From Baylisascaris procyonis (Eukaryota; Nematoda; Chromadorea; Rhabditida; Ascarididae), in NCBI GenBank assembly GCA_037389465.1, contig JAZARR010000260.1, positions 2,614,501 through 2,678,500 on the forward strand: 64,000 nt of DNA. Direction: 5' to 3'. The notes under the pieces are model-generated. The model worked only from the letters and a program-made list of their open reading frames with translations, searched no databases and was not told the DNA's origin. Below, one piece after another: positions 51,401-62,500 of this stretch. Position numbers and translations under genes: made by a program. Numbering within the stretch: position 1 is the stretch's first letter; the number at the start of each line of letters is the position of its first letter.

Positions 51401-52500
51401 GATACCGTTACGATCATTTGCATAGCATATCCACTGCAATAGATTGCCTTCGATGAGCGAATAATTTCCGATCATTTTAAATAGTCATCAGATATTTCCT
51501 ACTTGAAGCGTGAATAAAACTTTTATTTAGATGAACGATTGTAGTTTTATTTTACAAAGAATTTTTTTTTCAATTATTCGAGTACCAGTCGGATAAATCG
51601 AGGAAAAATAACGAAAAATTTTGCCTGGCAACAGGGAAGGAAGGATTTCTTTATTCATCTCGCTGGGACTCTATTCATTAATATTGCTTAATATTGGTCA
51701 ATAGTCAAATCCTCACTAATCTATAATTATTCTAATTGAAACTATATAAAAGAAAATCCTGAGGATATTGTTTATTGTAAACGTTATGTAACAACTAACA
51801 CCTTTTCTTGAGTACTGTAGAATATATTCTACCGTATTGCTCCTTTGTAAAGCATAGCGATCCCTCAAAGCATAAGTGATTTAAATAAACTTTTTTTTTG
51901 CAGCAAATACGACAATATTTGTATTTTGGATTCCACCACGTGAGCATAAGATCACATTTTCGAATTCGGTCTTTGTCGCATTGAGTTTCTATTATCTGAT
52001 CTTAATTGAACTTATTCCGCCCACCTCACTTGTAATCCCTCTACTTGGCAAATATCTTCTCTTCACTCTATTTATGGTGTGTGCATCGATTCTTATTAGT
52101 GTCATTAATGTCAACATATATAGAAGGTTTGCTCATTCGATCATTTCTCATTGATTATTTGAGATAATAATGCCGTTTATTGTAAGGAAAATAATTGATA
52201 ATAATTCAAACAATAATTGATAGTAATTAAAATACATAATCAATATGTAATAAAAATGCGATTTTAAATAATCTGAAAGTTACTTTGAGAAACTCGAATA
52301 TTTTCATCAGTTCATCTAGAAGATTAATTAATTAATCGATGCAAATTTCAGACAAGGAACTGTCTATATAATGCCCGAATGGATGCGATGGTTGTTTGTG
52401 AGGACGTTACCTCGTTTCCTTTGCCTGAAAATGTTAGACGCTCCTCGCGAGACGAGCTCCTCGAGCAATAGTGACCTCACCTATAGCAACGTTGAACAGG
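46898..52500 (+). CDS. Nicotinic acetylcholine receptor alpha-type subunit, DEG-3-like (5' and 3' incomplete)
   Basis: Exons: 46898-47061, 47488-47532, 48127-48236, 49926-50028, 50439-50632, 51111-51274, 51904-52126, 52352-52500, all in phase. The protein is a subunit of a pentameric ligand-gated cation channel in nerve or muscle membranes. It starts inside a signal peptide ([11 protein letters not shown]), so an ATG exon upstream is missing. The ligand-binding domain shows [20 protein letters not shown], and a Cys-loop with 13 residues between cysteines ([15 protein letters not shown], spliced across 50028/50439). Then come EWDLLSATS and the vicinal cysteines [10 protein letters not shown] that define an alpha subunit. 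M1 is [14 protein letters not shown]2 about [21 protein letters not shown]3 about [20 protein letters not shown]. The [15 protein letters not shown] linker is typical. The intracellular loop begins in the last exon and stops at a GTATCT donor. No M4 exon is found before the repeats begin. Reading through instead gives a stop at 52551-52553. Confidence 0.92.
48415..48443. repeat. (TA)n microsatellite
   Basis: About 29 bases of AT dinucleotides in the third intron of the receptor gene. Confidence 0.92.
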
Positions 52501-52589
52501 GTATCTTATTTCTGCTCATGTATAAGCGCACACTTTCTGATATTGAACTATGACAATCATGAACAAATGTTCCACTAATAGATATGCTC

Positions 52590-53026
52590 AGGTATCGATC
52601 TGTATTCATAGTTAAGGAATCAAGTCACCTTTACTCATAATTAAAGGAGCATGTCACCTGTATTCATAGTTCAAGAAGTAGATCACCTTACTCACAGTTC
52701 AAGAAGTTGATCGCCTATATTCATACTTCAAGAAGTAAATCACCCGTATTCATAGTTCAAGAAGTAGATCACCTATATTCATAGTTCAAGAAGTAGATCA
52801 CCTGTACTCATAGTTCAAGAGGTAGATCACCTATACTCACAGTTTATGAAGTAGATCACGTGTACTCGCATTTCAGGATGTGGACCACCTATACTCATAG
52901 TTCAAGAACTAGATCAGCTATATCGTAGTTCAGGAAGCAGATCACCCGTGGTAGTAGTTCTAAAATTTGATCACCTATATGATAGTTCAAGAAGTAGATC
53001 ATTCATATTCATAGCTAAGAAGTAGA
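52590..53026. repeat. 29-bp tandem array, start of subtelomere
   Basis: About 15 diverged copies of a 29-bp unit with the core ATAGTTCAAGAAGTAGATCA. It begins roughly 90 bases after the last recognised receptor exon and lies where the rest of the receptor gene would be expected. Confidence 0.9.
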
Positions 53027-53397
53027 TGTTGCTAGTTAGCAGTAGTTGATTCTATTAGGATTAATGAAATGCTCTACCAATTCTTGATCTATCGCAATTC
53101 TTTGAACATTATAAGGAGCCGAATTGATAATCGGAAGAATTGGCTAAAATTAATAAATGGGAGCATTCTGTTGGCTAATCCAGCTATTGTGATGACGATT
53201 CAATCGTTGCAAGTAAAAACATTCAAGAATAGTTTTCAAAATTCTCTAATAACAATCTTCTTGAATATCACTAGCTGCTGCTCCACGTGAAGCAACATTA
53301 GAATAACACTTTTTCATTTTACATGTGAAGTTTGCAAAAAAACTGGATCAAAAATCGCCCATATGGGACGGGCAATTTTTCCCCTTCGGCGAAAATC
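53027..53397. other. Short spacer between subtelomeric arrays
   Basis: AT-rich spacer with an open plus frame (53069-53290) ending in a hydrophobic run (SLITIFLNITS). I considered it as the missing M4 of the receptor and could not support that. Nothing else is recognisable. Confidence 0.4.
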
Positions 53398-53556
53398 GCC
53401 CTTCGGCGCTCGCAAGCAGAGAAGACGACGCACTACACAACAGACTCGCGCCTTCGGCGCTCGCAAGCATAGAAGACCAAGCATACAAACAGACTCGCGC
53501 CTTCGGCGCTCGCAAGCACAGAAGACGAAGCACTACACAATAGGCTCACGCCTTCA
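53398..53556. repeat. GC-rich ~50-bp tandem repeat with palindromic core
   Basis: Three copies plus a partial. CTTCGGCGCTCGCAAGCA starts at 53401, 53452 and 53501. Most copies contain GCGCCTTCGGCGC, a perfect 5-bp stem with a TTC loop. The GC content contrasts sharply with the AT-rich sequence on the left. Frames reading through (for example 53363-53887) are repeat artefacts. Confidence 0.88.
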
Positions 53557-53559
53557 GAT

Positions 53560-54327
53560 CATTTTACACGATGCTGTACATACTACTTCACCGATTCAAA
53601 AAAATCACATTGAAATTGGTTCATCTGGAGCGGAGATATCAGTTGGGACAGGTAGGGAGCGCGTTCGGCGGCGCGCGCGCAACTCCTCGCAAGCCCACAC
53701 CCACGCCCTCACCCACGTCACGCGGAGCCAGTCGCTCAAAACCGTATCAAAATTCGTCTATCCGGAGCCTAGATATCTTCCTCGACAGTTGATAATGCGC
53801 GTAGCACCACGTGCGGCGATGCTGCACGCACATACTCAGTCTGTGTTGCTCTGCACAACTGTTTTCACCTTTCTCGTGTTATGCTGAGTCTAATATTCAA
53901 AACCGTATCGAAACTGGACCACTTAGAGCCGAGATGTGTCCCTAAACATTTATTCAGAAGGTATCCAGAGTGAGTACTGATTCCATTGTCCGCGAATTTC
54001 TTCACCGAACCCTTCCCTCTCAGCCCCGTCCGCTGCATTCTGGACCCACCGAATCACTTTTTGAGAAAAAAACCATTAAAGAATAGATTTAGATGCGAGG
54101 CTTGCAACAGCTAAACGACGAGCGGCGTTGAACCAACATAACCCGCACGCGTAGCCCGCTGTGCCAACCACCCCGCTGCACCAGCACTCGCAAGGCGGGA
54201 GCTCAGTGCGAGTGACATACCCCAGCGAGTCTATGCCCCTCTCCTGAATAACGCATATTTCTCCGAAAACATAAGGAACCAGAGAGAATATACATATATT
54301 CGTAATCAGCTCATCGAGATCTATCGC
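53560..54327. repeat. Dispersed repeat, telomere-proximal copy
   Basis: This copy is homologous in order and orientation to 22255-22925 in the coiled-coil gene intron, with an extra GC-rich insertion near 53660-53760. It ends abruptly at GAGATCTATCG, where telomere hexamers begin. In the intronic copy the same position reads GAGGTCTATCG and is followed by TTTGATACC, so the element is cut here. Confidence 0.9.
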
Positions 54328-54654
54328 TTAGGCCTAGGCTCAGGCTTAGGCTTAGGCTTAGGCTTAGGCTTAGGCTTAGGCTTAGGCTTAAGGTTAGGCT
54401 CAGGCTTAGGCTTAGGCTTAGGCTTAGGCTTAGGCTTAAGGTTAGGCTTAGGCTTAGGTTTAGGCTTAGGCTTAGGCTTGGGCTTACGCTTAGGCTTAGG
54501 CTTAGGCTTAAGGTTAGGCTTAGGCTTAGGCTTAGGCTTAGGCTTAGGCTTAGGCTTAGGCTTAGGCTTAGGCTTAGGCTTAGGCTTAGGCTTAGGCTTA
54601 GCCTTAAGGTTAGGCTTAGGCTTAGGCTTAGGCTTAGGCTTAGGCTTAGGCTTA

Positions 54655-56160
54655 GACCTAGCCATAGCCTTAGGCTTGGGCTCAGGCTCAGGCTTAGGCT
54701 TAGGCCAAAGGTTAGGCTTAGGCTTAAGATTAGGCTTAGGCCTAGGCTTAGGCTTAGGCTTAGGCTTAGGCTTAAGGTTAGGCTTAGGCTTAGGCTTAGG
54801 CTTAGGCTTAGGCTTAGGCTTAGGCTTAGGCTTAGGCTTAGGCTTAGGCTTAAGGTTAGGCTTAGGCTTAGGCTTAGGCTTAGGCTTAGGCTTAGGCTTA
54901 GGCTTAGACTTAGGCTTAGGCTTAGGCTTAGGCTTAGGCTTAGGCTAAAGGTTAGGCTTAGGCTTAGGTTTAGGCTTAGGCTTAGGCTTGGGCTTAGGCT
55001 TAGGCTTAGGCTTAGGCTTAAGGTTAGGCTTAGGCTTAGGCTTAGGCTTAGGCTTAGGCTTAGGCTTAGGCTTAGGCTTAGGCTTAGGCTTAGGCTTAGG
55101 CTTAGGCTTAGGCTTAGGCTTAGGCTTAGGCTTAGGCTTAGGCTTAGGCTTAGGCTTAGGCTTAGGCTTAGGCTTAGGCTTAGGCTTAGGCTTAAGGTTA
55201 GGCTTAGGCTTAGGCTTAGGCTTAGGCTTAGACTTAGGCTTAGGCTTAAGGTTAGGCTTAGGCTTAGGCTTAGGCTTAGGCTTAGGCTTAGGCTTAGGCT
55301 TAGACTTAGGCTTAGGCTTAGGCTTAAGGTTAGGCTTAGGCTTAGGTTTAGGCTTAGGCTTAGGCTTGGGCTTAGGCTTAGGCTTAGGCTTAGGCTTAAG
55401 GTTAGGTTTAGGCTTAGGCCTAGGCTTAGGCTTAGGCTTAGGCTTAGGCTTAGGCTTAGGCTTAAGGTTAGGCTTAGGCTTAGGCTTAGGCTTAGGCTTA
55501 GGCTTAGGCTTAAGCTTAGGCTTAGACTTTGGCTTAGGCTTAGCCTTAAGGTTAGGCTTAGGCTTAGGCTTAGGCTTAGGCCTAGGCTTAGGCTTAGGCT
55601 TAGGCTTAGGCTTAAGGTTAGGCTTAGGCTTAGGCTTAGGCTTAGGCTTAGGCTTAGGCTTAGGCTTAGGCTTAGGCTTAGGCTTAGGCTTAGGCTTAAG
55701 GTTAGGCTTAGGCTTAGGCTTAGGCTTAGGCTTAGGCTTAGGCTTAGGCTTAGACTTAGGCTTAGGCTTAGGCTTAAGGTTAGGCTTAGGCTTAGGTTTA
55801 GGCTTAGGCTTAGGCTTGGGCTTAGGCTTAGGCTTAGGCTTAGGCTTAAGGTTAGGTTTAGGCTTAGGCTTAGGCTTAGGCTTAGGCTTAGGCTTAGGCG
55901 TAGGCTTAGGCTTAAGGTTAGGCTTAGGCTTAGGCTTAGGCTTAGGCTTAGGCTTAGGCTTAGGCTTAGACTTAGGCTTAGGCTTAGCCTTAAGGTTAGG
56001 CTTAGGCTTAGGCTTAGGCTTAGGCTTAGGCTTAGGCTTAGACCTAGCCATAGCCTTAGGCTTGGGCTCAGGCTCAGGCTTAGGCTTAGGCTTAGGCTTA
56101 GGCCAAAGGTTAGGCTTAGGCTTAAGATTAGGCTTAGGCCTAGGCTTAGGCTTGGGCTTA
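54655..56160 (+). repeat. ~1.39-kb duplication inside the telomeric array
   Basis: The rare variant string GACCTAGCCATAGCCTTAGG occurs at 54655 and again at 56041, 1386 bp apart. It is followed both times by the same order of GGGCTCAGGCTCAGG, GGCCAAAGG and AAGATTAGG variants. Shared rare variants in the same order indicate segmental duplication rather than independent mutation. Confidence 0.8.
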
Positions 56161-56569
56161 GGCTTAAGGGTAGGCTTAGGCTTAAGGTTAGGCTTAGGCT
56201 TAGGCTTGGGCTTAGGCTTGGGCCAAGGCTTAGGCTTAGGCTTAGGCATAGGCTTGGGCTTAGGCTTAGGCTTAGGCTCAGGCTTAGGCTTAGGCTTAGG
56301 CTTAGATTTAGGCTTAGGCTCAGGCTTGGGCTTAGGCTTAGGCTTAGGCTTAGGCTTAGGCTTAGGCTTAGGCTTAAGGTTAGGCTTAGGCTTAGGCTTA
56401 GGCTTAGGCTTAGGCTTAGGCTTAGGCTTAGGCTTAGGCTTAGGCTTAGGCTTAGGCTTAGGCTTAGGCTTAGGCTTAGGCTTAGGCTTAGGCTTAGGCT
56501 TAGGCTTAGGCTTAGGCTTAGGCTTAGGCTTAGGCTTAGGCTTAGGCTTAGGCTTAGGTTAGGCTTAGG

Positions 56570-59110
56570 CTTAGGCTTAGGCTTAGGCTTAGGCTTAGGC
56601 TTAGGGTTAGGCTTGGGCTTAGGCTTAGGCTTAGATTTAGGCTTAGGCTTAGGCTTGGACTTAGGCTTGGGCTTAGGCTTAGGCTTAGATTTAGGCTTAG
56701 GCTTAGGTTAGGCTTAGGCTTAGGCTTAGGCTTAGGCTTAGGCTTAAGGTTAGGCTTAGGCTTACGCTTAGGCTTAGGCTTAGACTTAGGCCTAGGCTTA
56801 GGCTTAGGCTTAGGCTTAGGCTTAGGCTTAGGCTTAGGCTTAGGCTTAGGCTTAGGCTTAGGCTTAGGCTTAGGCTTAGGCTTAGGCTTAGGCTTAGACT
56901 CAGGCTTAGGCTTAGGCTTAAGGTTAGGCTTAGGCTTAGGCTTAGGCTTAGGCTTAGGCTTGGGCTTAGGCTTAGGCTTAGGCTCAGGCTTAAGGTTAGG
57001 CTTAGGCTTAGGCTTAGGCTTAGGCTTAGGCTTAGGCTTAGGCTTAGGCTTAGGCTTAGGCTTAAGGTTAGGCTTAGGCTTAGGTTAAGCTTAGGCTTAG
57101 GCTTAAGGTTAGGCTTAGGCTTAAGGTTAGGCTTAGGCTTAGGCTTAGGCTTAGGCTTAGGCTTAGGCTTAGGCTTAGGCTTAGGCTTAGGCTTAGGCTT
57201 AGACTCAGGCTTAGGCTTAGGCTTAAGCTTAGGCTTAGGCTTAGGCTTAGGCTTAGGCTTAGGCTTGGGCTTAGGATTAGGCTTAGGCTTAAGGTTAGGC
57301 TTAGGCTTAGGCTTAGGCTTAGGCTTAGGCTTAGTCTTAGGCTTAGGCTTAGGCTTAGGCTTAGGCTTGGGCTTAGGCTTAGGCTTAGGCTTAGGCTTAG
57401 GTTGGGCTTAGGCTTAGGCTTAGGCTTAGGCTTAGACTTAGGCTTAGCCTTAGGCTTAAGGTTAGGCTTAGGCTTAGGCTTAGACTCAGGCTTAGGCTTA
57501 GGCTTAAGGTTAGGCTTAGGCTTAGGCTTAGGCTTAGGCTTAGGCTTAGGCTTAGGATTAGGCTTAGGCTTAAGGTTAGGCTTAGGCTTAGGCTTAGGCT
57601 TAGGCTTAGGCTTAGTCTTAGGCTTAGGTTTAGGCTTAGGCTTAGGCTTGGGCTTAGGCTTAGGCTTAGGCTTAGGCTTAAGGTTGGGCTTAGGCTTAGG
57701 CTTAGGCTTAGGCTTAGACTTAGGCTTAGCCTTAGGCTTAAGGTTAGGCTTAGGATTAGGTTTAGGCTTAGGCTTAGGCTTAGGCTTAGGCTTAGGCTTA
57801 GGCTTAGGCTTAAGGTTAGGCTTAGGCTTAGGCTTAGGCTTAGGCTTAGGCTTAGACTTAGGCTTAGGCTTAGGCTTAAGGTTAGGCTTAGGCTTAGGCT
57901 TAGGCTTAGGCTTAAGGTTAGGCTTAGGCTTAAGGTTAGGCTTAGGCTTAGGCTCAGGCTTGGGCTTAGGCTTAGGCTTAGGCTTAGGCTTAGGCTTAGG
58001 CTTAGACTCAGGCTTAGGCTTAGGCTTAAGGTTAGGCTTAGGCTTAGGCTTAGGCTTAGGGTTAGGCTTGGGCTTAGGCTTAGGCTTAGATTTAGGCTTA
58101 GGCTTAGGCTTGGACTTAGGCTTGGGCTTAGGCTTAGGCTTAGATTTAGGCTTAGGCTTGAGGTTAGGCTTAGGCTTAGGCTTAGGCTTAGGCTTAGGCT
58201 TAAGGTTAGGCTTAGGCTTACGCTTAGGCTTAGGCTTAGACTTAGGCCTAGGCTTAGGCTTAGGCTTAGGCTTAGGCTTAGGCTTAGGCTTAGGCTTGGG
58301 CTTAGGCTTAGGCTTAGGCTTAGGCTTAGGCTTAGGCTTAGGCTTAGGCTTAGACTCAGGCTTAGGCTTAGGCTTAAGGTTAGGCTTAGGCTTAGGCTTA
58401 GGCTTAGGCTTAGGCTTGGGCTTAGGCTTAGGCTTAGGCTCAGGCTTAAGGTTAGGCTTAGGCTTAGGCTTAGGCTTAGGCTTAGGCTTAGGCTTAGGCT
58501 TAGGCTTAGGCTTAGGCTTAAGGTTAGGCTTAGGCTTAAGGTTAAGCTTAGGCTTAGGCTTAAGGTTAGGCTTAGGCTTAAGGTTAGGCTTAGGCTTAGG
58601 CTTAGGCTTGGGCTTAGGCTTAGGCTTAGGCTTAGGCTTAGGCTTAGGCTTAGGCTTAGACTCAGGCTTAGGCTTAGGCTTAAGGTTAGGCTTAGGCTTA
58701 GGCTTAGGCTTAGGCTTAGGCTTGGGCTTAGGATTAGGCTTAGGCTTAAGGTTAGGCTTAGGCTTAGGCTTAGGCTTAGGCTTAGGCTTAGTCTTAGGCT
58801 TAGGTTTAGGCTTAGGCTTAGGCTTGGGCTTAGGCTTAGGCTTAGGCTTAGGCTTAAGGTTGGGCTTAGGCTTAGGCTTAGGCTTAGGCTTAGACTTAGG
58901 CTTAGCCTTAGGCTTAAGGTTAGGCTTAGGCTTAGGCTTAGACTCAGGCTTAGGCTTAGGCTTAGGTTAGGCTTAGGCTTAGGCTTAGGCTTAGGCTTAG
59001 GCTTGGGCTTAGGATTAGGCTTAGGCTTAAGGTTAGGCTTAGGCTTAGGCTTAGGCTTAGGCTTAGGCTTAGTCTTAGGCTTAGGTTTAGGCTTAGGCTT
59101 AGGCTTGGGC
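56570..59110 (+). repeat. ~1.46-kb duplication inside the telomeric array
   Basis: Matching blocks lie 1455 bp apart. GGACTTAGGCTTGGGC recurs near 56656 and 58111, and CTTACGCTTAGG recurs near 56761 and 58216. A GTCTTAGGCTTAGGTTTAGG block recurs at about 57605, 58790 and 59068, so copying was not limited to one event. Confidence 0.7.
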
Positions 59111-59579
59111 TTAGGCTTAGGCTTAGGCTTAGGCTTAGACTTAGGCTTAGGCTTAGGCTTAAGGTTAGGCTTAGGCTTAGGCTTAGGCTTAGGCTTAAGG
59201 TTAGGCTTAGGCTTAAGGTTAGGCTTAGGCTTAGGCTTAGGCTTGGGCTTAGGCTTAAGCTTAGGCTTAGGCTTAGGCTTAGGCTTAGGCTTAGACTCAG
59301 GCTTAGGCTTAGGCTTAAGGTTAGACTTAGGCTTAGGCTTAGGCTTGAGGTTAGGCTTAGGGTTAGGCTTAGGCTTAGGCTTAGATTTAGGCTTAGGCTT
59401 AAGGTTAGGCTTAGGCTTAGGCTTAGGCTTAGGCTTAGGCTTGGGCTTAGGCTTAGGCTTAAGGTTAGGCTTAGGCTTAAGGTTAAGCTTAGGCTTAGGC
59501 TTGGGCTTAGGCTTAGGCTTAGGCTAGGCCTAGGCTTAGATTTAGGCTTAGGCTTAGGCTTAGGCTTAGGCTTGGGCTT

Positions 59580-62500
59580 AGGCTTAGGCTGAGATTTAGG
59601 CTTATTCTTAAGGTTAGGCTTAGGCTCAGGCTTAGGCTTAGGCTTAGGCTTAGGCTTAGGCTTAGGCTTAGGCTTAGGCTTAGACTCAGGCTTAGGCTTG
59701 GGCTTAGGCTTAGGCTTAGGCTTAGGCTTAAGGTTAGGCTTAGGCTTAGGCTTAGGCTTAGGCTTAGGCTTAGGCTTAGGTTAGGCTTAGGCTTAGGCTT
59801 AGGCTTAGGCTTAGGCTTAGGCTTAGGCTTGGGCTTAGGCTCAGGCTTAGGCTTAGGCTTAAGGTTAGGCTTAGGCTTAGGCTTAGGCTTAGGCTTAGGC
59901 TTATCTTAGGCTTAGGCTTAGGCTTAAGGTCAGGCTTAGGCTTAGGTTAGGCTTAGGCTTAGGCTTAGGCTTAGGCTTAGGCTTAAGGTTAGGCTTAGGC
60001 TTAGGCTTAGGCTTAGGCTTAGGCTTAGGCTTAGGCTTAGGCTTAGGCTTAGGCTTAGGCTTAGGCTTAGGCTTAGGCTTAGGCTTAGGCTTAAGGTTAG
60101 GCTTAGGCTTAAGGTTAAGCTTAGGCTTAGGCTTGGGCTTAGGCTTAGGCTTAGGCTTAGGCGTAGGCTTAGGCTTAGGCTTAGGCTTAGGCTTAGGCTT
60201 AGGCTCAGACTTAGGCTTAGGCTTAGGCTTAGGCTTAGGCTTAGATTTAGGCTTAGGCTTAGGCTTGGGCTTAGGCTTGGGCTTAGGCTTAGGCTGAGAT
60301 TTAGGCTTATTCTTAAGGTTAGGCTTAGGCTCAGGCTTAGGCTTAGGCTTAGGCTTAGGCTTAGGCTTAGGCTTAGGCTTAGGCTTAGACTCAGGCTTAG
60401 GCTTGGGCTTAGGCTTAGGCTTAGGCTTAGGCTTAAGGTTAGGCTTAGGCTTAAGCTTAGGCTTAGGCTTAGGCTTAGGCTTAAGGTTAGGCTTAGGCTT
60501 AGGCTTAGGCTTAGGCTTAGGCTTAGGCTTAGGCTTGGGCTTAGGCTCAGGCTTAGGCTCAGGCTTAAGGTTAGGCTTAGGCTTAGGCTTAGGCTTAGGC
60601 TTAAGGTTAGGCTTAGGCTTAGGCTTAGGCTTAGGCTTAGGCTTAGGCTTAGACTCAGGCTTAGGCTTGGGCTTAGGCTTAGGCTTAGGCTTAGGCTTAA
60701 GGTTAGGCTTAGGCTTAGGCTTAGGCTTAGGCTTAGGCTTAGGCTTAAGGTTAGGCTTAGGCTTAGGCTTAGGCTTAGGCTTAGGCTTAGGCTTAGGCTT
60801 AGGCTTAGGCTTAGGCTTAGGCTTAGGCTTAAGGTTAGGCTTAGGCTTAGGCTTAGGCTTATCTTAGGCTTAGGCTTAGGCTTAAGGTCAGGCTTAGGCT
60901 TAAGGTTAAGCTTAGGCTTAGGCTTAGGCTTAGGCTTAGGCTTAAGGTTAGGCTTAGGCTTAGGCTTAGGCTTAGGCTTAGGCTTAGGCTTAGGCTTAGG
61001 CTTAGGCTTAGGCTTAGGCTTAGGCTTAGGCTTAGGCTTAGGCTTAGGCTTAGGCTTAGGCTTAAGGTTAGGCTTAGGCTTAAGGTTAAGCTTAGGCTTA
61101 GGCTTAGGCTTAGGCTTAGGCTTAGGCTTAGGCCTAGGCTTAGGCATAGGCTTGGGCTTAGGCTTAGGCTTAGGCTCAGACTTAGGCTTAGGCTTAGGCT
61201 TAGGCTTAGGCTTAGATTTAGGCTTAGGCTTAGGCTTAGGCTTAGGCTTGGGCTTAGGCTTAGGCTGAGATTTAGGCTTATTCTTAAGGTTAGGCTTAGG
61301 CTCAGGCTTAGGCTTAAGGTTAGACTTAGGCTTAGGCTTAGGCTTGAGGTTAGGCTTAGGGTTAGGCTTAGGCTTAGGCTTAGATTTAGGCTTAGGCTTA
61401 AGGTTAGGCTTAGGCTTAGGCTTAGGCTTAGGCTTAGACTTAGGCTTAGGCTTAGGCTTAAGGTTAGGCTTAGGCTTAGGCTTAGGCTTAGGCTTAAGGT
61501 TAGGCTTAGGCTTAAGGTTAGGCTTAGGCTTAGGCTTAGGCTTGGGCTTAGGCTTAGGCTTAGGCTTAGGCTTAGGCTTAGGCTTAGGCTTAGACTCAGG
61601 GTTAGGCTTAGGCTTAAGGTTAGACTTAGGCTTAGGCTTAGGCTTGAGGTTAGGCTTAGGGTTAGGCTTAGGCTTAGGCTTAGATTTAGGCTTAGGCTTA
61701 AGGTTAGGCTTAGGCTTAGGCTTAGGCTTAGGCTTAGGCTTAGGCTTAGGCTTAGGCTTAAGGTTAGGCTTAGGCTTAAGGTTAAGCTTAGGCTTAGGCT
61801 TGGGCTTAGGCTTAGGCTTAGGCCTAGGCCTAGGCTTAGATTTAGGCTTAGGCTTAGGCTTGGGCTTAGGCTTGGGCTTAGGCTTAGGCTGAGATTTAGG
61901 CTTATTCTTAAGGTTAGGCTTAGGCTCAGGCTTAGGCTTAGGCTTAGGCTTAGGCTTAGGCTTAGGCTTAGGCTTAGGCTTAGACTCAGGCTTAGGCTTG
62001 GGCTTAGGCTTAGGCTTAGGCTTAGGCTTAAGGTTAGGCTTAGGCTTAGGCTTAGGCTTAGGCTTAGGCTTAGGCTTAAGGTTAGGCTTAGGCTTAGGCT
62101 TAGGCTTAGGCTTAGGCTTAGGCTTAGGCTTAGGCTTAGGCTCAGGCTTAGGCTCAGGCTTAGGTTAGGCTTAGGCTTAGGCTTAGGCTTAGGCTTAGGC
62201 TTATCTTAGGCTTAGGCTTAGGCTTAAGGTCAGGCTTAGGCTTAAGGTTAAGCTTAGGCTTAGGCTTAGGCTTAGGCTTAGGCTTAAGGTTAGGCTTAGG
62301 CTTAGGCTTAGGCTTAGGCTTAGGCTTAGGCTTAGGCTTAGGCTTAGGCTTAGGCTTAGGCTTAGGCTTAGGCTTAGGCTTAGGCTTAGGCTTAGGCTTA
62401 GGCTTAGGCTTGGGCTTAGGCTTAGGCTTAAGGTTAGGCTTAGGCTTAAGGTTAAGCTTAGGCTTAGGCTTGGGCTTAGGCTTAGGCTTAGGCTTAGGCC

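Noticed and set aside
53069..53290. Hydrophobic tail as the missing M4 of the receptor
   Set aside because: The hydrophobic run is short (about 11 residues). No in-phase acceptor links it to the exon ending at 52500, and the residues do not resemble a receptor M4.
53363..53887. 174-codon frame through the GC-rich subtelomeric repeats
   Set aside because: The translated repeat (FGARKH) simply follows the ~50-bp unit and then runs into the dispersed element, whose intronic copy is not open in the same frame.
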